64,000 bases of DNA from Gilvimarinus polysaccharolyticus (lineage in GTDB: Bacteria; Pseudomonadota; Gammaproteobacteria; Pseudomonadales; Cellvibrionaceae). Below are positions 1-9,950 of the stretch, piece by piece. The stretch is from contig NZ_LFIJ01000001.1 of assembly GCF_001187555.1 (NCBI RefSeq), positions 646,169-710,168 of the forward strand. The letters are read 5' to 3'. The translations under genes and the position numbers were made by a program. The notes beneath the pieces were generated by a model. That model made no database searches, had not been told where the DNA came from, and saw only the letters and a program-made list of their open reading frames with translations. Position 1 is the first letter of the stretch. Every line of letters begins with the position of its first letter.

Positions 1-513
1 AGCGCCGCCGTCCTTTTTTACGGCCCAACGCTCGGGGGTAGGGTCGGTTAACGATTTTCCATTAAAACCTAATATCCAATCGCTTTTGTTGGTGTCGACT
101 TTATCGCCGAGTCCCGGTGTCTCTTTGTGGGTTAGTGCCCGCGCACCGGCGACACTGCCATCGCGATTGACCCCGACCAACAAACGAATGGCGCCACTGT
201 ACCCGTCGGGGGCGATAGCGGGCACGATCACGGCAATGACTTTACCATTTTTACGTGCGCGGTAAATGGGCTCCGATTGGCTGAAGCCTAACTCGGCCAT
301 CATCTCCGCTGGGGTTGCAAGGGTGTCGTTTAATAGGTCGTTATCGACACGATCGGCCGCGACTAACTCAAACAGGGCGCGCTCGGCGGCTTGGCGTTCG
401 GCCTCGGCAATACGGTCGCGAGTCCCGACATTAGTGACGGCCAATATGCCGGCGGTCACCAAGGCGAATAATCCGAGTAACAGACTGTTTTTACTGATTG
501 ATGCACCCAACAT
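1..513 (-). CDS. rnfG: Rnf complex subunit G, partial at window edge
   Basis: RnfG is a membrane-anchored periplasmic subunit of the Rnf/Rsx ion-translocating ferredoxin:NAD+ oxidoreductase and carries covalent FMN. The frame opens at 513 with MLGASISKNS, has one N-terminal membrane segment (residues about 10-27), then a soluble domain containing HKETPGLGDKVD, the conserved stretch of the FMN-binding domain. About 171 codons are present. The usual length is about 210, so the C-terminal part with the flavinylation S/TGAT motif lies outside the window. Its ATG overlaps the rnfD stop (TAATG), so it is translationally coupled in the rnfABCDG order. Confidence 0.93.
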   Translation of the reverse strand, partial: MLGASISKNSLLLGLFALVTAGILAVTNVGTRDRIAEAERQAAERALFELVAADRVDNDLLNDTLATPAEMMAELGFSQSEPIYRARKNGKVIAVIVPAIAPDGYSGAIRLLVGVNRDGSVAGARALTHKETPGLGDKVDTNKSDWILGFNGKSLTDPTPERWAVKKDGGA

Positions 514-1565
514 TAGAGGTCGCCCTTTTTCGTTGCGCGTTGACTTTTTTTATGGCCGTAAGTGCGCGGCACCGTGTAGTAGTCGATAAACGGAGCGGCA
601 AAGTTCATTAGCAGTACGGCAAAAGCGATAGCGTCTGGGTAATTGCCCCAGATGCGAATAACGTATATCAGTACGCCGATGGCAGCGCCGTAAATCATTC
701 GGCCGCGATTGCTTACGGCTGAGCTTACTGGATCGGTAACAATAAAAAATGCACCGAGCATAGTGGCGCCCGAAAACCAATGAAACAACACCGAGCCGCC
801 ACTGCTTGAGCTGCCGCTGTCGTAAAAGATAACAGCCATTAACGCCAGCGCTGCGAGCATACTAACCGGTGCGTGCCAGGTAAAAATACGGCGGTATAAC
901 AAATAGGCACCGCCGGCTAAAAACGCGAGATTGACCCACTCCCAGCCTGCACCGGCAAAACTACCGGCCGCCAGTACCGGATCTTGCAGGTAAACGCTGT
1001 CGAGCATCAGCGAGCTGTTTTGTTTTACAGTATCCAGCGGTGTCGCGGCGGTGTAGCCATCAATGCTGGTGCCAGTCCAAATTTGCTTGAGTGCTTCAAT
1101 CAATGTTGGCGTGTGACCACCTACATCCATGGGTGCCGCCCATTGGCTCATCTGCAGCGGGAATGAAATCAACAAAATGACATAGGCCACCATAGCGGGG
1201 TTGAAGGGGTTAAACCCCATGCCGCCGTAGAGTTGTTTGGCCAACACAATAGCGCAAAAGCTACCGAGGATAACCAGCCACCAGGGGCAATAGGGCGGTA
1301 GCGCCAAGCCCAGTAGCACACCGGTGACCAGTGCGCTGCAATCGCGTAAATAAAATAGTACTGGCCGGCCGCGCAGCGCCATAATGGCCGCTTCAAAACC
1401 CATGCATGCAGCGCTGGCTAGCAGCACATTATGCAGCGAGCCAATACCAAAAAAATACGTCAGTACCGCAAGCCCCGGCAGTGTTGCCATAACCACGATA
1501 CGCATAACCTGACTGGTGCCAAGAGCACGGTGTGTATGCGGTGATGTGATGCGTGTCAGTGCCAT
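513..1565 (-). CDS. rnfD: Rnf complex membrane subunit D
   Basis: RnfD is an integral membrane flavoprotein of the Rnf complex and part of the ion-translocating core. The 350-residue frame has about ten hydrophobic segments and the NqrB/RnfD signature, with SGATMLGAFFIVTDP near residues 262-278 carrying the threonine that receives FMN by phosphoester linkage. Length fits the family. It follows rnfC by 28 bases and overlaps rnfG by one base. Confidence 0.95.
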   Translation of the reverse strand: MALTRITSPHTHRALGTSQVMRIVVMATLPGLAVLTYFFGIGSLHNVLLASAACMGFEAAIMALRGRPVLFYLRDCSALVTGVLLGLALPPYCPWWLVILGSFCAIVLAKQLYGGMGFNPFNPAMVAYVILLISFPLQMSQWAAPMDVGGHTPTLIEALKQIWTGTSIDGYTAATPLDTVKQNSSLMLDSVYLQDPVLAAGSFAGAGWEWVNLAFLAGGAYLLYRRIFTWHAPVSMLAALALMAVIFYDSGSSSSGGSVLFHWFSGATMLGAFFIVTDPVSSAVSNRGRMIYGAAIGVLIYVIRIWGNYPDAIAFAVLLMNFAAPFIDYYTVPRTYGHKKSQRATKKGDL

Positions 1566-1593
1566 GCTGTATTCCGTTAGTTAAAAATCAGAC

Positions 1594-3897
1594 TTACTCG
1601 TTGTGTTCGGCCAGTTGCTCGCGAGTCGCGGCCAATTTAACTTCTAGTTTTTCTACGCCGGTTTTAAACGCATCTAGGTTAGCATCGTTGTCGGCTTGGG
1701 CTTTGAGCAAGCGCGCCTGCGATTTTTCTAATCGTGCCTCCAGCGACTCCACTTGGTTGCGCAGCTTATCGGCAACGCTCATGGTGCCCATTGCGGCGGC
1801 GCGGGCTTTGGCCTTTTCAATAGCTTGGCTCGCAGCATCGTTGGCAACGTTTACTTCGGCCTCGGGGGTGGCCGAGTTTCGCGGTGTTGGCTCGGCTACA
1901 CTTGTGGGCGCTAATTCGCTCAGCTCTTTTTGGTTGCTGGCGATCTTCTCTTTCAGTTTGGCAACGCCTTGCTCTAAGGCCTCGGCGTTATCCGAGGCTT
2001 GTTCGCGTGCCTCGCGGGCTTTTTGTTCGGCCTTGGTTAAGCGTTTATACAACGACTCTAGTGTTGTGCGCAGTTTTTCCTCGGGTGCCATCGCCATTTT
2101 AGCTTTGGCGCGCTCAATCGCGGCGCTTACTGGATCGTCGGCAACGGGTTTGCTGGCAGCGGGCGGCACTGTGCTCGCAGGCGCTAAAGCGGCTAGCTTG
2201 TCGCGCGCAGCGGCAAGTTTTAGCTCGGCCTGTTTAATACGGGCTTGCTGTTTTTCTAACTGCTCTTCAGTGGCATCGTCTTGCGGTTTTTGTGCTTGCT
2301 TTAAGCTGTCTTGAGCGGCGGCCAACAGTCGTTCAAGCTTGGCGCGCTGCTTGTCGTCATCTGCAGCCGTGGTAGCCGGTTGTGCCGCTGGGGCGTTTTG
2401 CTCGGTGGCAGGCGCTGCCGCTTTTTGTTCGGCGAGTTTCTTTTTGGCCAGCTCAGCGGCTTTTTTACGGGCTAAACGCTTGGCTTCTTTCTCGGCTTCT
2501 TCTTTGTCGATTCGCTCTTGGCGAAACTCAAAGCGGCGGCGCGAGCGATCGGATTTTTCTTTGTCGCTGCGATGTTGGCGAATCTCACCTTTGGCCGCGC
2601 GGTAGTATTGCACCAATGGAATATGACTGGGGCAAACAAACGAACAGGCACCGCATTCGATGCAGTCAAATAAGTTATGCGCTTCGAGCTTTTCCAGGTC
2701 TTCACTTTGAGCGTACCAAAACAGTTGTTGCGGCAGTAAATCGGCCGGACACGCCTCGGCGCACATACCGCAACGAATACACGCTTGGGCCGGCTCGGGT
2801 GGCGGTAACTCTTTGCGCGATGGCGCCAAGATGCAGTTGGTGGTTTTAATTAATGGCACCGAGGTGTCGGGCAATGAGAAGCCCATCATCGGCCCCCCCA
2901 TCACTAGGCGCGAGGCTTTTTTCTCGCTATAGCCATGTTGTTCTAAAATAAATTCAATTGGGGTGCCCAGTAGCACTTCGATATTGCGTTGGCGCTCGAG
3001 TGCTTCACCGACTACCGTGGTAATGCGCTTAACCAATGGCTCGCCAAACCGCACCGCGCGATACACGGCGGCGGTGGTGCCGACATTTTGGCAGACAATC
3101 CCAATGCTTGCGGGGATCTGGCCTGCAGGTACTTCTTGGCCGGTTAAAATTTGAATGAGCTGTTTCTCACCACCTGATGGGTACTTGGTGGGAAAGCTCA
3201 CCACTTCTATCGTTGTGCCGGCAGCCGCATCGCGCATAGTGGCAATGGCTGCAGGTTTGTTGTCTTCGATACCAATAACGACTCGGCTGGGATTGCCCAG
3301 CAGCGTGCTTAAAATTTGTGTGCCCGCAATGACCTCTTGAGCGCGGTTTTGCATCAGTATATCGTCGGCGGTGATATAGGGTTCACACTCGGTGCCGTTA
3401 ATAATCAGCGTATCAATGGTTTGATTGGCGCGCGGATTTAATTTTACGGCGGTAGGAAACCCCGCGCCGCCAAGACCTGTAATACCGGCAGCACGCACAC
3501 GTTCAAGCAGCGCGGTCTTATCAATATCTTGATAGTTGGGCGCTTCATCAAGTGCCAGCCAGCGGTCTTCACCGTCGGTGTCTAAAATAATACAGGTGTC
3601 AGTCATACCCGAGGGGTGCGGTACTACATGATCGGTAATGGCTGTGACAGTACCCGAGGTGGGGGCGTGTACATGGGCACTAAAAACGCCATCGGCCTCG
3701 GCCAGTAGTTGTCCGCCCAGAACCTGTTGACCAACCTCTACCAGCACTTTAGCGGGGGCACCAATGTGCTGGTTGAGTGGCAACACCAATTGCGGTGGTA
3801 TGGCCAGTGTTGCTAACGGCTCTAGCAGCGACTGAGCTTTGTTTTCGGGCGGGTGTATACCACCGGAAATATCCCAAACTTTAATCAACTGCGTCAT
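1594..3897 (-). CDS. rnfC: Rnf complex iron-sulfur/NADH-binding subunit C
   Basis: RnfC is the peripheral subunit that binds NADH and FMN and carries two [4Fe-4S] clusters. The N-terminal half (to about residue 440) has the barrel-sandwich domain, a Gly-rich Rossmann-like stretch (GLGGAGFPTAVK) and two ferredoxin motifs, CIRCGMCAEACP and CIECGACSFVCP. The C-terminal ~320 residues are a highly charged Ala/Lys/Glu coiled-coil extension with repeats such as AIERAKAKMAMAP and AIEKAKARAAAMG. This extension is common in gammaproteobacterial RnfC and makes the protein 767 residues long. Its start overlaps the rnfB stop by one base. Confidence 0.95.
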   Translation of the reverse strand: MTQLIKVWDISGGIHPPENKAQSLLEPLATLAIPPQLVLPLNQHIGAPAKVLVEVGQQVLGGQLLAEADGVFSAHVHAPTSGTVTAITDHVVPHPSGMTDTCIILDTDGEDRWLALDEAPNYQDIDKTALLERVRAAGITGLGGAGFPTAVKLNPRANQTIDTLIINGTECEPYITADDILMQNRAQEVIAGTQILSTLLGNPSRVVIGIEDNKPAAIATMRDAAAGTTIEVVSFPTKYPSGGEKQLIQILTGQEVPAGQIPASIGIVCQNVGTTAAVYRAVRFGEPLVKRITTVVGEALERQRNIEVLLGTPIEFILEQHGYSEKKASRLVMGGPMMGFSLPDTSVPLIKTTNCILAPSRKELPPPEPAQACIRCGMCAEACPADLLPQQLFWYAQSEDLEKLEAHNLFDCIECGACSFVCPSHIPLVQYYRAAKGEIRQHRSDKEKSDRSRRRFEFRQERIDKEEAEKEAKRLARKKAAELAKKKLAEQKAAAPATEQNAPAAQPATTAADDDKQRAKLERLLAAAQDSLKQAQKPQDDATEEQLEKQQARIKQAELKLAAARDKLAALAPASTVPPAASKPVADDPVSAAIERAKAKMAMAPEEKLRTTLESLYKRLTKAEQKAREAREQASDNAEALEQGVAKLKEKIASNQKELSELAPTSVAEPTPRNSATPEAEVNVANDAASQAIEKAKARAAAMGTMSVADKLRNQVESLEARLEKSQARLLKAQADNDANLDAFKTGVEKLEVKLAATREQLAEHNE

Positions 3898-4535
3898 TAG
3901 GAAGCGTCACTTGTGTTGCGTTGTGTATGACCGCGACCGCTGTCGGTTGCGATTAAATTGGCGACCTGTTTATGGCTTGCCGCTGGTAGCTCCCAGCTCC
4001 ATTGGCGAATTCCCGATGCCACCGGGATCATGTCGATACAGTCTACCGGGCACGGCTCTACGCACAGGTCGCAGCCGGTACATTCATCGGCGATAACCGT
4101 GTGCATTTGTTTGGCGGCGCCTAAAATGGCGTCCATTGGGCAGGCCTGAATACATTTGGTGCAGCCGATGCATTCGTCTTCGCGAATAAATGCCACGGTG
4201 GGTATGTCGGATTCTTCACCGTGTTCTTCATCTAGCGTTGGAGCCTCTACATCCAATAGCGCGGCCAACTCATTAATGGTAGTTTGGCCACCGGGTGGGC
4301 ACTTGTTAATGGCATCGCCGTTGGCAATGGCTTGGGCGTAAGGTTTGCAGCCGGGGTAGCCACATTGGCCGCACTGGGTTTGAGGTAATAAGGTGTCAAT
4401 TTGTTCAACCAGCGGGTCGCCTTCGACTTTAAACCGAACGGCGGCGTAGCCCAGCAGGGCGCCAAATACGAGCGCCAAACCGATCAGGGCAATCAACGCC
4501 GAGGCGATGGGATGTTGTGCGATGGTTTCTAGCAT
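3897..4535 (-). CDS. rnfB: Rnf complex iron-sulfur subunit B
   Basis: RnfB is the membrane-anchored ferredoxin-like subunit thought to accept electrons from ferredoxin. It has one N-terminal membrane helix (residues about 12-32), a CGQCGYPGC cluster motif of the Fe-S domain, and two [4Fe-4S] motifs, [12 protein letters not shown] and [12 protein letters not shown]. The length of 212 is slightly above the usual 190. The start lies within the last copy of a degenerate tandem repeat (see the repeat entry at 4531-4600). Confidence 0.95.
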   Translation of the reverse strand: MLETIAQHPIASALIALIGLALVFGALLGYAAVRFKVEGDPLVEQIDTLLPQTQCGQCGYPGCKPYAQAIANGDAINKCPPGGQTTINELAALLDVEAPTLDEEHGEESDIPTVAFIREDECIGCTKCIQACPMDAILGAAKQMHTVIADECTGCDLCVEPCPVDCIDMIPVASGIRQWSWELPAASHKQVANLIATDSGRGHTQRNTSDAS

Positions 4536-4600
4536 AGAGTACGTTCTAACATAGAGTGCTTTTAAACATAGGGTGCGTTCATATTGGGTGCTGTTAAATC
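4531..4600 (-). repeat. Degenerate ~17-bp tandem repeat over the rnfB start
   Basis: Between rnfA and rnfB there are about four imperfect copies of a ~17-base unit. On the minus strand three read close to CACTCTATGTTAGAAC, and the copy nearest rnfB supplies its ATG. Each extra copy therefore carries its own CTATG, which closes after a few codons. The fourth copy is weak. It looks like local duplication of the translation-start region; effects on coupling between rnfA and rnfB are unknown. Confidence 0.5.
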
Positions 4601-4619
4601 AAATGCGGCGCGGCGGCGC

Positions 4620-5204
4620 TTAAACCAAACCGCCGAACCCCATAAAGGCGAGCGACATTAAGCCTGCAGTGATCATCCCGATTGCAGCACCTTTAAACGG
4701 TGTGGGCACATCGGCGACCGCGAGGCGCTCGCGCATAGCAGAAAACAGTATGAGTACCAATGAAAAGCCCAGCGCAGCACCAAACCCAAACAGGGTCGAT
4801 TGCATAAAGTTGTGGGCCTTTTGGGTGTTTTGTAACGCCACTCCCAATACCGCGCAGTTGGTGGTGATAAGCGGTAAAAATACACCCAAGACGCGATACA
4901 ACAGCGGGCTGGTTTTTTCGATAAACATCTTGGCTAGCTGCACTACCACGGCAATCACCAAAATAAAGCTGATGGTGCGCATGTACTCAAGGCCGAGCGG
5001 TTGCAGCACCCAAGTGGCGACTAAATAACTGCAAATAGAGGCTAGGGTAAGTACAAACGTGGTGGCACTGGCCATACCAATGGCAGTTTCTAACTTGTTA
5101 GAAACACCCATAAACGGACACAACCCTAGAAACTGAACCAACACAAAGTTGTTCACTAGGATTGCGCTGAGCAAGATAACCGCAAGTTCGGTCACACTGT
5201 TCAC
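4620..5204 (-). CDS. rnfA: Rnf complex membrane subunit A
   Basis: RnfA is a six-helix inner-membrane subunit, homologous to NqrE and RnfE, forming the Fe-S-containing channel half with RnfE. The protein is 194 residues, typical length, with the family stretches [15 protein letters not shown] and [15 protein letters not shown], whose cysteines coordinate the intramembrane cluster. It is the first visible gene of the minus-strand rnf operon. The ~175 bases between it and metG probably hold the promoter, but I cannot define -10/-35 boxes. Confidence 0.95.
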   Translation of the reverse strand: MNSVTELAVILLSAILVNNFVLVQFLGLCPFMGVSNKLETAIGMASATTFVLTLASICSYLVATWVLQPLGLEYMRTISFILVIAVVVQLAKMFIEKTSPLLYRVLGVFLPLITTNCAVLGVALQNTQKAHNFMQSTLFGFGAALGFSLVLILFSAMRERLAVADVPTPFKGAAIGMITAGLMSLAFMGFGGLV

Positions 5205-5379
5205 CTCAAGTCGTCCGCAGGCCGGTGGCTACCGGCACTAAAGGCGCATTATCAGTGATGCGGCCCTTGCGGTTCAATATAAAACCCACTCTTAATTAGG
5301 CTGATTGGGTATATGCTTATAAACGACAGTACGCAGGCTTAACGACCCATTCGCCGTGTTATTCCCCGCTGAACTGTCG

Positions 5380-7389
5380 TTACATGACCCGTTGGCCGGG
5401 CTCTGAGCCACTGTCTGGCTCTAGCAAATAAATATCGCTGCCACCGGGGCCGGCGGCCAGCACCATCCCTTCTGACATGCCAAATTTCATTTTGCGTGGC
5501 TTGAGGTTGGCGACCATTACCGTCAGGCGGCCTTCTAGGTCTTCGGGCTGGTAAGCGGCTTTAATGCCGGAGAACACATTGCGCGTCTCGCCGCCCAAGT
5601 CCAGAGTTAGCTGGAGCAACTTGTCGGCGCCTTCTACGTGTTGTGCTTTAACAATACGCGCCACGCGCATATCCACTTTGGCAAAATCGTTAAACTCAAT
5701 TTCTGCCGCGATCGGCTCATCGGCTAACGGGCCGGTGGCGGCGGGCTGGGCGGCTTCTTCTTTACTCGCTTCAATCATGGCGTCAACTTGGTCCTTATCG
5801 ATACGCTGCAACAATGGCTTAAAGGTGTTAATGGCACCACTGCGATAGTTGGGGGCGCTGTTCCAATCGAGGGTTTCGCCTAAAAAGGCTTCGGCGCGCT
5901 TGGCAAGTTCGGGCAATACTGGCTTAAGGTAAATCATCAGCGCGCGGAACATGTTGATGCCTAAGCTACAAACCTCCAGCACCTCTTGCTCGCGGCCCGC
6001 TTCTTTGGCTAACGCCCAAGGTGCGGCGGCTGCGATGTATTCATTGGCGGCATCGGCCAGTGCCATAATTTCGCGCATGGCTTTAGAGAAACTGCGTGCC
6101 TCGTAAAGCTGAGCAATACTCTCGCTGGCGACTACAAAGCGCTGCCACAGCTCGGGGTCAACCGGTGTTGGGGCAAGCTCGCCACCGGCTTTGCTGACAA
6201 ATTTAGCTGTGCGGCTGGCGATGTTCACCACTTTACCGACTAGGTCGGAGTTAACGCGCTGCACAAAGTCGTCGAGGTTTAAGTCTAAATCGTCGACGTT
6301 GGCGGTGAGCTTGGCGGCAAAGTAGTAGCGTAAGTACTCGGGGTCTAGGTACTTTAAGTAGGTTTGGCCATTGATAAACGTGCCGCGGGACTTGGACATC
6401 TTCTTGCCATTGACCGTAACAAAGCCATGCACGTTAACTTTGGTGGGTGTGCGCATGCCGGCCGAGTGCAGCATGGCGGGCCAAAACAGGGCGTGAAAGT
6501 TGATAATATCTTTACCGATAAAGTGATGCACCTCGGCGGTAGAGTCGGGGCTCCAGTATTCCTGCCAGTCGAGCCCGTTGCGCTCGGCAAAGTTCTTTAA
6601 GCTGGCGATATACCCGATGGGTGCGTCGAGCCAAACATAAAAGTATTTGTTCGGGTGGCCGGGAATTTCAAATCCAAAGTAGGGCGCATCGCGGGAGATA
6701 TCCCACTCTTGTAAGTCGGTGTCGAGCCACTCGGCGACTTTGTTGGCGACCTCATCTTGCAGGTGTCCGGCGCGGGTCCAGCCTTTTAAAAAATCGCTAA
6801 ACTCAGGGAGCTTAAAGAAAAAGTGCTCGGATTCTTTGGGTACGGGGGTAGCGCCGGTAAGAACCGAGACCGGATTGATTAAATCCATCGGGGAGTAAGT
6901 GGCACCACAGGCTTCACAGTTATCGCCGTACTGGTCGTCGGTTTTACACTTGGGGCAGGTGCCCTTGATGTAGCGATCGGCCAAAAACAGTTGTTTTTCT
7001 GGGTCAAACGCCTGGACAATCGAGCGCTGGGCAATATGGCCATTGGCCTCAAGCTTGGTGTAGATCTGCTCGGCCAGCTCGCGGTTTTCGCTCGAGTGGG
7101 TGGTGTAGTAGTTGTCGTGCTGCACCAAAAAGCCCTGCGACACCTCGAGGTGGGCCGCGTGCATTTTTTTAATGTGCTCTTCGGGGCTAATGCCTTGCTC
7201 TTCAGCCTTAAGGGTAATGGCGGTGCCGTGAGCGTCATCGGCGCAAAAGTAATGGCACTCGTGACCGCGTAGGTTTTGAAACCTAACCCAAATGTCGGTT
7301 TGAATCTGTTCCATAATGTGGCCCAGATGCAGCTCGCCATTGGCGTAGGGCAGCGCGCTGGTAACCATAATTTTGCGGCGTGTGCTCAT
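5380..7389 (-). CDS. metG: Methionyl-tRNA synthetase
   Basis: Charges tRNA(Met) with methionine in the cytoplasm. Class I catalytic core: HIGH-type motif in [11 protein letters not shown] (residues ~13-23), zinc knuckle CPKCK...CEACG near 145-160, KMSKS in [11 protein letters not shown], anticodon-binding helices, and a C-terminal Trbp111-like tRNA-binding/dimerisation domain from about residue 560. An open frame reaches 29 codons further upstream, but those residues lack family similarity and overlap the divergent mrp leader, so I place the start at 7389 ([19 protein letters not shown]). Length about 669. A 9-bp inverted repeat (5322-5330 with 5373-5381) lies at its stop. Confidence 0.97.
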   Translation of the reverse strand: MSTRRKIMVTSALPYANGELHLGHIMEQIQTDIWVRFQNLRGHECHYFCADDAHGTAITLKAEEQGISPEEHIKKMHAAHLEVSQGFLVQHDNYYTTHSSENRELAEQIYTKLEANGHIAQRSIVQAFDPEKQLFLADRYIKGTCPKCKTDDQYGDNCEACGATYSPMDLINPVSVLTGATPVPKESEHFFFKLPEFSDFLKGWTRAGHLQDEVANKVAEWLDTDLQEWDISRDAPYFGFEIPGHPNKYFYVWLDAPIGYIASLKNFAERNGLDWQEYWSPDSTAEVHHFIGKDIINFHALFWPAMLHSAGMRTPTKVNVHGFVTVNGKKMSKSRGTFINGQTYLKYLDPEYLRYYFAAKLTANVDDLDLNLDDFVQRVNSDLVGKVVNIASRTAKFVSKAGGELAPTPVDPELWQRFVVASESIAQLYEARSFSKAMREIMALADAANEYIAAAAPWALAKEAGREQEVLEVCSLGINMFRALMIYLKPVLPELAKRAEAFLGETLDWNSAPNYRSGAINTFKPLLQRIDKDQVDAMIEASKEEAAQPAATGPLADEPIAAEIEFNDFAKVDMRVARIVKAQHVEGADKLLQLTLDLGGETRNVFSGIKAAYQPEDLEGRLTVMVANLKPRKMKFGMSEGMVLAAGPGGSDIYLLEPDSGSEPGQRVM

Positions 7390-7632
7390 AGCGTCGATGT
7401 TTACTCTTGTTAGTGGCTGAAGTCGGCTCTGCCGTTTGCTCGATAACGGTTGATCATAGCGCGGCGGCCGAGACAAAAATGGAGCGGCACTATACCATTT
7501 TCATGCCTTTTTTGTGCAGCGTTTCAGGGCTTTAACGCTGTTTCAGATCCCCAGCGCTTGGATTTTGCAGGCGCGCCCCCACCAATAGGGGTTAGTTACT
7601 TATTAGAGCGCTTGCCAGAGGTTACCAACGTC

Positions 7633-8724
7633 ATGACAGATCAGACCGAAATTGCACATGTACTCGGCGCTATTGCCGACCCTTATAATGGTGCCAGCCT
7701 CGAGAGTTTAGGTGCAATTAAGGCGTTAACCGTTGCCGGTAGCAAGGTACAGGTGAGTCTAGAGCTGGGCTACCCCGCCGCCAAAGATGAACGATTGGCG
7801 GGGCAAGTACAGCAGGCGTTGATGGCGCTGGACGGTATAGACGAGGTGGATTTAGATTTAAGCTGGCGCGTAGTGGCACATCCGGCTGCTAACAGCGCCC
7901 AAGCGGTGCCAGGGGTTAAAAATATTATTGCAGTTGCCTCGGGTAAAGGCGGGGTGGGTAAATCCACTACGGCGGCTAACTTAGCCTTGGCGCTGGCGGC
8001 TGAAGGTGCCCGAGTGGGGATGTTGGATGCCGACATTTATGGCCCTAGTCAGCCACAAATACTGGGTGTGGGGCAGCGTCGGCCAAACATTGTGGGCGAG
8101 GGCAAAGCCCAGCAAATGGTGCCTATCGAGGCGCACGGCTTGCAGACCATCTCGATGGGGTACTTAGTCACCGAGCAAACCCCGATGGTGTGGCGCGGGC
8201 CAATGGTCAGCGGCGCGCTAAAACAGTTGTTAAGCCAAACTCGCTGGGACGAGCTGGATTATTTAATTATTGATATGCCGCCAGGCACCGGAGACATTGC
8301 CTTAACACTGTCGCAAAGCGTACCGGTGACCGGCTCGGTTATTGTCACCACGCCACAAGATATCGCACTGCTGGATGCGGTCAAAGGCATTGAAATGTTC
8401 CGCAAAGTACATGTACCGGTGTTGGGTGTTATCGAAAATATGGCGACTCATGTGTGCAGCGATTGCGGCCATAAAGAGGCGATATTTGGTGCCGGTGGTG
8501 GCGAACGTATTGCGCGAGACTACAACACCGAGCTGCTGGGGCAACTGCCTTTGACCATGGCGGTACGCGAACAGGCCGATAGCGGCCGGCCATCGGTGGT
8601 GGCCGACCCCGACAGCGATGTGGCGCAGACCTATCGCACCATTGCGTTAAAAATGGCCGCGTGTTTGTGGCGTGAAAACCAAGCGGCGGCGCCGACAACA
8701 ATATTGACCAGTGTTGACGATTAA
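7633..8724 (+). CDS. apbC: Mrp/ApbC iron-sulfur cluster carrier ATPase
   Basis: A ParA/MinD-type ATPase that binds and delivers Fe-S clusters to apoproteins. It has an N-terminal MIP18/DUF59-like domain (residues 1-80), a deviant Walker A GKGGVGKSTTAANL near 105, an ATPase core with DMPPGTGDIALT, and the C-terminal cluster-binding CSDC motif. The frame is open from 7450, but MTDQTEIAHVLGAI at 7633 follows an AGAGG ribosome-binding site and matches where the family starts, giving 363 residues. Divergent from metG, an arrangement common in gammaproteobacteria. Confidence 0.95.
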   Translation: MTDQTEIAHVLGAIADPYNGASLESLGAIKALTVAGSKVQVSLELGYPAAKDERLAGQVQQALMALDGIDEVDLDLSWRVVAHPAANSAQAVPGVKNIIAVASGKGGVGKSTTAANLALALAAEGARVGMLDADIYGPSQPQILGVGQRRPNIVGEGKAQQMVPIEAHGLQTISMGYLVTEQTPMVWRGPMVSGALKQLLSQTRWDELDYLIIDMPPGTGDIALTLSQSVPVTGSVIVTTPQDIALLDAVKGIEMFRKVHVPVLGVIENMATHVCSDCGHKEAIFGAGGGERIARDYNTELLGQLPLTMAVREQADSGRPSVVADPDSDVAQTYRTIALKMAACLWRENQAAAPTTILTSVDD

Positions 8725-8771
8725 GCCGGTGAGGCGGAGCTAAGGCTCTGCCATAGCGCGTCTGAAGGATT

Positions 8772-8799
8772 AAAGCCGCCCGTAACAGCGGCTTTTTTT
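8772..8799 (+). terminator. Rho-independent terminator after apbC
   Basis: AAAGCCGC (8772-8779) pairs with GCGGCTTT (8788-8795) across an 8-base loop and runs into a T tract. It sits 47 bases after the apbC stop. Confidence 0.85.
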
Positions 8800-8811
8800 G
8801 TGCCGCTAAGA

Positions 8812-9702
8812 CTAATGCTTAGCAAATGGGTTGGGGGTGTCGGCGTAATTAATAAGTTGCAGGTTATCGAAGCGTCCACTTGCGGCGGCCTCAAGCAGCA
8901 TCTCCAGCTCAGTTGAACGGTGCAACGCTACCAGTGGCTGCATATCGCTGGTGTTCATTATCGGGTTGTTTAGGTCAATCAGTGCCTGTATCTCTGGTTG
9001 ATTACGGGCGGCGTGAATGATCACTACGTTTACTTTATCGGCTTGCAGTTGGTTGTCGATATGGTCTAAGAACACAGATTTTTTGGTTTCTATTGGCACA
9101 TCAAACATAGTGATAAAAGCCTCGCCCATGCGCATCGACATACGCAATTGGTACTGCTTGGCAAGATCTGTGACAACGGCAATCATGGCGTCAGTCGCCA
9201 GTGCGGTACGCATATGGTAGTCGACATATTCAATCGGCAGACCGGTGGCCAGTGCGCGTTTGATTTGCGCCTCAAGCTCCAACCTTACTTCATCAAGGTT
9301 GATATCTTGCTGTAAAAACTCGTCAGTGGATGGATAAAAGTATCCATTTTCATTGATTAAGCTTGGCACCTCTTTACGTCCGGCGATTGGCCCCCAGCGG
9401 TAATGGCGCCATTCGGCGTTAAGCGTTAAGTGCACACCTACCGAGATCTGCGGATTAGCGCGCAGGATTTCTACCGCCTCTTGATGCCAAGGGGTGGTAA
9501 ACATCACTGATGCGGCAAAAGGAATCTTAAGTGCGGCCAAGTCTTGTAAGCCTTGGTTAGTGGCGTGAGTCATGCCTATGTCATCGACTCGAATAATTAA
9601 TTGGTCTGGCTGGGCTACTGCTTGTGTGCCACTAAAGGTGAGTGACGCAAACAGTAATACGCTTAAAACGTGTAGTCGGCGAATGATGTGCAGAGTGTTC
9701 AT
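8812..9702 (-). CDS. Secreted ChbG/HpnK (YdjC-like) carbohydrate deacetylase
   Basis: Family members remove N-acetyl groups from small sugar substrates such as chitooligosaccharides, using a metal held by Asp and His. Visible are a signal peptide ending near AVAQ (residues ~1-31), then RVDDIGMTHATNQG, which carries the metal-binding Asp pair and His, VGVHLTLNAEW and VDYHMR with further His ligands. The length of 296 fits PF04794 plus a signal peptide. A good AGGAGA site precedes the ATG. Export is unusual compared with cytoplasmic E. coli ChbG and suggests a periplasmic or extracellular glycan substrate, which is not identified. Confidence 0.82.
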   Translation of the reverse strand: MNTLHIIRRLHVLSVLLFASLTFSGTQAVAQPDQLIIRVDDIGMTHATNQGLQDLAALKIPFAASVMFTTPWHQEAVEILRANPQISVGVHLTLNAEWRHYRWGPIAGRKEVPSLINENGYFYPSTDEFLQQDINLDEVRLELEAQIKRALATGLPIEYVDYHMRTALATDAMIAVVTDLAKQYQLRMSMRMGEAFITMFDVPIETKKSVFLDHIDNQLQADKVNVVIIHAARNQPEIQALIDLNNPIMNTSDMQPLVALHRSTELEMLLEAAASGRFDNLQLINYADTPNPFAKH

Positions 9703-9950
9703 AAGATCTCCTTTTAATTTGGCTTTAGCTTGGTGGGATTGGACAACGTTGTCAATTTGTTGTTGGTAAAGTAATGTTGGGGTTTGGGTGTCGCTCGGGG
9801 CGGGCTTGCAGGGTGAATGTTATAAGCCAGGTTACGTGAGTTGTAGCTAGTGCGCGGTCGATTGCGCAGCTATGAGTTTAGCCACTCCCAAAAACCGCAA
9901 AAAAACGCTATCATGCGCGCCGGAATCTACCGTTACCTAAGGGGAGCACA

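Noticed and set aside
1553-2849. Long plus-strand frames opposite rnfC (253 and 155 codons)
   Set aside because: Antisense shadows of the Ala/Lys-rich RnfC tail, with low-complexity Ser/Ala composition and no similarity.
5322-5381. 9-bp inverted repeat at the metG stop
   Set aside because: The loop of over 40 bases and lack of a T tract make a terminator unlikely.
6879-7340. 153-codon minus-strand frame within metG
   Set aside because: Out-of-frame shadow of the well supported methionyl-tRNA synthetase gene.
7450-7632. Upstream extension of apbC by 61 codons
   Set aside because: It lacks family similarity, overlaps the metG leader, and a better ribosome site stands before 7633.
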